In this document: one piece after another, positions 60,747 to 64,000 of the stretch
Position numbering within the stretch: position 1 is the stretch's first letter
How the letters are laid out: each line of letters opens with the position of its first letter
Source of the DNA: Parvularcula sp. BBD 1991-13
Lineage (GTDB): Bacteria; Pseudomonadota; Alphaproteobacteria; Caulobacterales; Parvularculaceae
Direction of reading: 5' to 3'
Length of the DNA stretch: 64,000 nt
Assembly: GCA_001657385.1 (NCBI GenBank)
Contig: LYSZ01000013.1
Coordinates: forward strand, 1-64,000
Notes under the pieces: generated by a model
Databases searched by the model: none
Seen by the model: the letters and a program-made list of their open reading frames with translations, nothing else
Told to the model about the DNA's origin: nothing
Made by a program: the position numbers and the translations under genes

Positions 60747-60928
60747 ACCTTCATAAAACCCAGCAAAAAACTGCTGTTCAGGCGGATGTTGCCGCTTGCG
60801 TCGCAAGGGAAATCAGGTCTTGGTCGTTTCTGGGCGCGCGGCGTTTCGTTGGTTTGCGCGCAGTTTTCGTCAGGCGCAGCAACGCAAGGCGATACGCACG
60901 GACTTTGAATGGTTAAGGATACAAGAAC

Positions 60929-61213
60929 ATGAGCAAAGCAGAGTTTATCGCCAATGTGGCGAAGGCGGGCGACCTCAGCAACGCGGAAGCCAAGCGCGTC
61001 GTCGAACTCGTCTTCGGCGAAATCGAAAAAGGCCTCAAACGCGCCAAGAAAGAAGGCAAGTACACCATCGGCACCTTCGGCACCTTCACGATCTCCAAGC
61101 GCGCCGCGCGCAAGGGCCGCAATCCGCGCACCGGCGAGGAGATCAAGATCAAGGCGTCCAAGAGCCTGCGGTTCCGTCCGTCTTCGAACCTGAAAGACGC
61201 CGCCGGCTGCTGA
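60929..61213 (+). CDS. hup: HU-family DNA-binding protein
   Basis: The 94-residue protein matches HU: MSKAEFIANVAKAGDLSNAE, then GTFGTFTISKRAARKGRNPR with the Arg/Pro arm, and the ending KASKSLRFRPSSNLKDA. It is longer by a few residues at the end (AAGC) and carries one Cys. It compacts and bends DNA. It lies alone between the kinase gene and glnE. Confidence 0.93.
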   Translation: MSKAEFIANVAKAGDLSNAEAKRVVELVFGEIEKGLKRAKKEGKYTIGTFGTFTISKRAARKGRNPRTGEEIKIKASKSLRFRPSSNLKDAAGC

Positions 61214-61473
61214 CCGGACGATCGCCCGGCCGGTTGCATGGCCGGCCGCTTGACGCTTTCGGGGCCGCCGCCGGCGATTCGCTGTGCGGCGGTCTTCTTT
61301 TGGGCGGGTTTTTCTGGTTTGCTGCGCCGGGAGCCGCCGCTCGCGAACGGGCCGGGATCCGCCGGACGGCGTGCGGCCAGATCGCGCATGGCGGTCGCGC
61401 GCATAGTGATCGCGCACATGGTGCTTGCGCCCTCGGAAAGCGTCCTTCGGGTGCGCGTTGGGTTGAGTTTCGT

Positions 61474-64000
61474 ATGGCCGCATGGCGAACACTCGGCGAA
61501 CTGATCAATACCGCGCCCCGCGTGTTCGATCCGGGTGCGGCCGAGCGCATGCGCGAAGGGCTGGGCGCGCGCTTCCAGTCCCTGCCGCCGGCGGCGCAAT
61601 TGCTGTTGGACGGCGCGGCGGGATCGGCGCCGTATCTGCGCCGGTTGATAACGGCGGACCCGGATCTTGCGTTCGCGTGCCTGTCGGCGCCGCCGGAAGA
61701 GGGGCTGGCGGCGGGGCTGCGCGAGGCGCATGCGCTCGCGCAGCAGGCGCGCGACGGCGAGGAACATGCGCAGGGGCGTGCGCACGGCGCCGACGAGGCG
61801 GCCGCCATGCGCTCGCTGCGCCGCGCCAAGCGCCGCGCGGCCCTCGCCATCGCCCTTGCCGATCTCGGCGGGGTCTGGGACGTGATGCAGGCGGCGGCGG
61901 CGCTGTCGCGTTTCGCCGACGCCGCCGTCGATGCGGCTCTGCATGTGGCGGCGCGCGCCGCCGGCCTTGACAGAACCGGCGGGATCGCGGTCTTGGCCAT
62001 GGGCAAGCACGGCGCGTTCGAACTCAACTATTCAAGCGACATCGATCTCATCGTTCTGTTCGACCGCGCGCGCATGAAAATGCCCGACCGCGCCGCGGCC
62101 CAGGGCGCGGCGGTGAAGGCAGCGCGCGGCATGATCGCCCTCCTGCAAAATCAGACGGCGGACGGGTATGTCTTCCGCACCGATCTGCGGTTGCGTCCGG
62201 ACCCGGGCGCCTCGGCGCTGGCGGTGTCGGTCGATGCGGCGGAGGCTTACTACGAAGCTTACGGACAGAACTGGGAGCGGATGGCGTTTATCAAGGCGCG
62301 CGCCTGCGCCGGGGATATCGCGCTCGGCGAAAGTTTCCTGCGGACCCTGCGTCCGTTCGTGTGGCGCAAATATCTCGATTACGCCGCGATCGAGGATATT
62401 CACGCCGTCAAGCGCCAGATCCACGCCGTGAAAGGCGGGAGCGAAATCGAGTTCGAGGGCCATGACGTCAAGCTCGGCCGCGGCGGCATTCGCGAGATCG
62501 AGTTCTATGTCCAGACGCAGCAGCTCATCCTTGGCGGCAGGGACGAAAGCCTTCGCGCGCGGGGCACCCTCGACGCGCTGGCGGCGTTGCGCGCAGCCGG
62601 CCACATATCCGCCGGCGCGCATGACCGTCTCGATGCGGCCTATCGCTATCTGCGCCATGTGGAGCACCGGTTGCAGATGCTGAACGACGAGCAGACCCAT
62701 CGCATGCCGCGCGAGGAGGCGGGGCTGCAACGGCTTTGCGCCTTTGCCGGAGAGACCGACCTCGCCGAATTCCGGGCGCGGCTCCAGGGCCGGCTCCAGG
62801 ACGTTGAAAGCGCCTATGCGGAGCTTTTCGAAAATCCCGAGGCGGAAGCCGGCCCGCCGGGCAGCCTCGTGTTCACTGGCGTCGACGATCATCCGGACAC
62901 GCTGGAAACCCTGGCGCGCATGGGCTTTCGCCGCGGCGGCGAGGTCAGCGAGGCGATCCGGCGATGGCACCGAGGCGGATTGCGGGCGACCCGGACCGAG
63001 CGGGCGCGCACGCTGCTGACCAAGCTCGCGCCGCCCCTTCTGGAGGCCCTCGCAAACGCCGCCGATCCGGACGATGCGTTCTTCGCCTTCGAGGCGTTTC
63101 TCGCCGCGCTGCCGTCGGGCGTTCAGGTGTTCTCCCTGCTGATCAACAATCTTGAGGTCTTCGACGCGCTGATCCGCATCATCACCGTGTCGCCCTATCT
63201 CGCGCGACAATTGTCGAGGCAGCATAATTTCATCGAACAGTTGCTGGACAATCGCTGGCGCGCGGCCTGCGACGATCTTTCCGCCTACGATGCGGCGTGC
63301 GCTGCGGCGGCGTCCGGCGCGCTCGACTACGAGGCGGTGCTGAATGCGGTGCGCCGCGTCGCGGGCGAGGCACGGTTCCAGATCGCCGCGCAGCTCGCCG
63401 TCGGCCTGATCGCGCCGCGCCGCGCGGCGCGGCACTTCACCGCTGTCGCCGACGCCTGCATCCGGGCGTTGACGCCCGCCGCGCAGCGGGAAATGCGCCG
63501 CCAGCACGGCGACATTCCCGGCGAGCTTGCGGTGGTCGCCCTCGGCGCCCTCGGCGCGGGCGAAATGTCGGCGACGTCCGATATCGACGTGATGTTCGTT
63601 TACGACGCGCCGGCGGACGCGGTCTCGGCCGGGCCGCGCCCCCTGGCGGCGAGCGACTACTACACGCGTCTCGTCCGGCGCATCGTGACGGCGCTGTCCG
63701 CGGCGACGGAGGAAGGCGCCCTTTACGAGGTCGACATGCAGCTTCGCCCCTCGGGCCGGGCTGGGCCGGCGGCGGTTCGCCTCGCCGCGTTTCAGCGGTA
63801 TTACAGCGAGGAAGCGTGGACCTGGGAGCTGATGAGCCTTGTCCGCGCGCGCATTGTCTGCGCCCCGGCGAGGATCGGCGACCGCGTCGCCCGGGAAATC
63901 GAGGCGATCCTGCGCCGTTCCCGCGATCCGGCGGCGACGGCGCGCGACGTCGTCGCCATGCGCGAGCGCCTGGCCGCGGCCAAGCCGGGCGCGGGCCCCT
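61474..64000 (+). CDS. glnE: Bifunctional glutamine synthetase adenylyltransferase/deadenylyltransferase, partial
   Basis: The 842 codons in the window cover most of GlnE, which adds AMP to glutamine synthetase under nitrogen excess and removes it under limitation. The first nucleotidyltransferase domain shows AMGKHGAFELNYSSDIDLIV (about 175-195), and the second, ALGAGEMSATSDIDVMFVYD (about 690-710). The middle linker region has GRGGIREIEFYVQTQQLILG. I chose the ATG at 61474 because it gives the usual N-terminus. The end lies beyond the right edge. Confidence 0.93.
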   Translation, partial: MAAWRTLGELINTAPRVFDPGAAERMREGLGARFQSLPPAAQLLLDGAAGSAPYLRRLITADPDLAFACLSAPPEEGLAAGLREAHALAQQARDGEEHAQGRAHGADEAAAMRSLRRAKRRAALAIALADLGGVWDVMQAAAALSRFADAAVDAALHVAARAAGLDRTGGIAVLAMGKHGAFELNYSSDIDLIVLFDRARMKMPDRAAAQGAAVKAARGMIALLQNQTADGYVFRTDLRLRPDPGASALAVSVDAAEAYYEAYGQNWERMAFIKARACAGDIALGESFLRTLRPFVWRKYLDYAAIEDIHAVKRQIHAVKGGSEIEFEGHDVKLGRGGIREIEFYVQTQQLILGGRDESLRARGTLDALAALRAAGHISAGAHDRLDAAYRYLRHVEHRLQMLNDEQTHRMPREEAGLQRLCAFAGETDLAEFRARLQGRLQDVESAYAELFENPEAEAGPPGSLVFTGVDDHPDTLETLARMGFRRGGEVSEAIRRWHRGGLRATRTERARTLLTKLAPPLLEALANAADPDDAFFAFEAFLAALPSGVQVFSLLINNLEVFDALIRIITVSPYLARQLSRQHNFIEQLLDNRWRAACDDLSAYDAACAAAASGALDYEAVLNAVRRVAGEARFQIAAQLAVGLIAPRRAARHFTAVADACIRALTPAAQREMRRQHGDIPGELAVVALGALGAGEMSATSDIDVMFVYDAPADAVSAGPRPLAASDYYTRLVRRIVTALSAATEEGALYEVDMQLRPSGRAGPAAVRLAAFQRYYSEEAWTWELMSLVRARIVCAPARIGDRVAREIEAILRRSRDPAATARDVVAMRERLAAAKPGAGP

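Overview
The window is high-GC bacterial chromosome and looks alphaproteobacterial. It carries a complete RcGTA-type gene transfer agent head-tail cluster, a CC0125/CC1285-like lipoprotein, DUF2336 and DUF1491 proteins, a DivJ/PleC-like histidine kinase, a UPF0260 (YcgN) protein and a glnE. The combination suggests a marine Caulobacterales/Parvularculales-type organism; this is inferred from gene content, not from a marker gene.

Layout. 1-6984 is a less GC-rich accessory block: a large Rhs/YD-repeat secreted protein running off the left edge, a companion Calx-beta protein, a broken IS5-type transposase, a tiny frameshifted leader ORF and a tyrosine recombinase that ends beside the 3' end of tRNA-Pro(CGG). 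This is the layout of an integrated island. A tRNA-Gln(TTG) follows. 8345-14318 is a seven-gene TonB energisation operon (DUF3450, TtpC-like ExbB, ExbB, two ExbD, TonB, TPR protein) closed by a hairpin terminator. 14612-18153 has a small lipoprotein, a DUF2336 protein and a translationally coupled orphan ParA plus C-terminal DNA-binding-like protein. 18559-26705 is a tightly overlapping nine-gene Mrp/Mnh-type cation/proton antiporter operon. Its order E-F-G-(MbhD/E fusion)-B-C-D-D-(small protein)-D recalls the antiporter module of archaeal membrane-bound hydrogenases, it has no full-length MnhA, and its MnhC carries an unusual insertion of about 145 residues.

26849-38615 is a housekeeping and regulatory stretch: DnaA domain IV-like protein, SufE, UPF0145, envelope proteins, a histidine kinase, an S41-like peptidase with its MarR regulator, DUF1491, a second DUF2336 protein, SH3b and CC0125 lipoproteins, a VOC protein divergent from a SufR-like Fe-S regulator, and a YcgN protein. 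38772-52641 is an uninterrupted GTA structural cluster (17 ORFs from a small-terminase-like protein to the host-specificity protein), all open and mostly overlapping. 52875-61213 holds a CbpA-like co-chaperone, an unknown helical protein, a hydrolase-OsmC fusion, an HtrA/Do protease, an OmpR-type two-component system and HU. The window ends inside glnE.

The strongest leads are the antiporter complex with its expanded MnhC, the two-gene Rhs/Calx-beta secretion cargo in which the Calx-beta partner begins with YD repeats, and the intact GTA cluster. Start codons were chosen by ribosome-binding sites and overlaps; no database search was possible.
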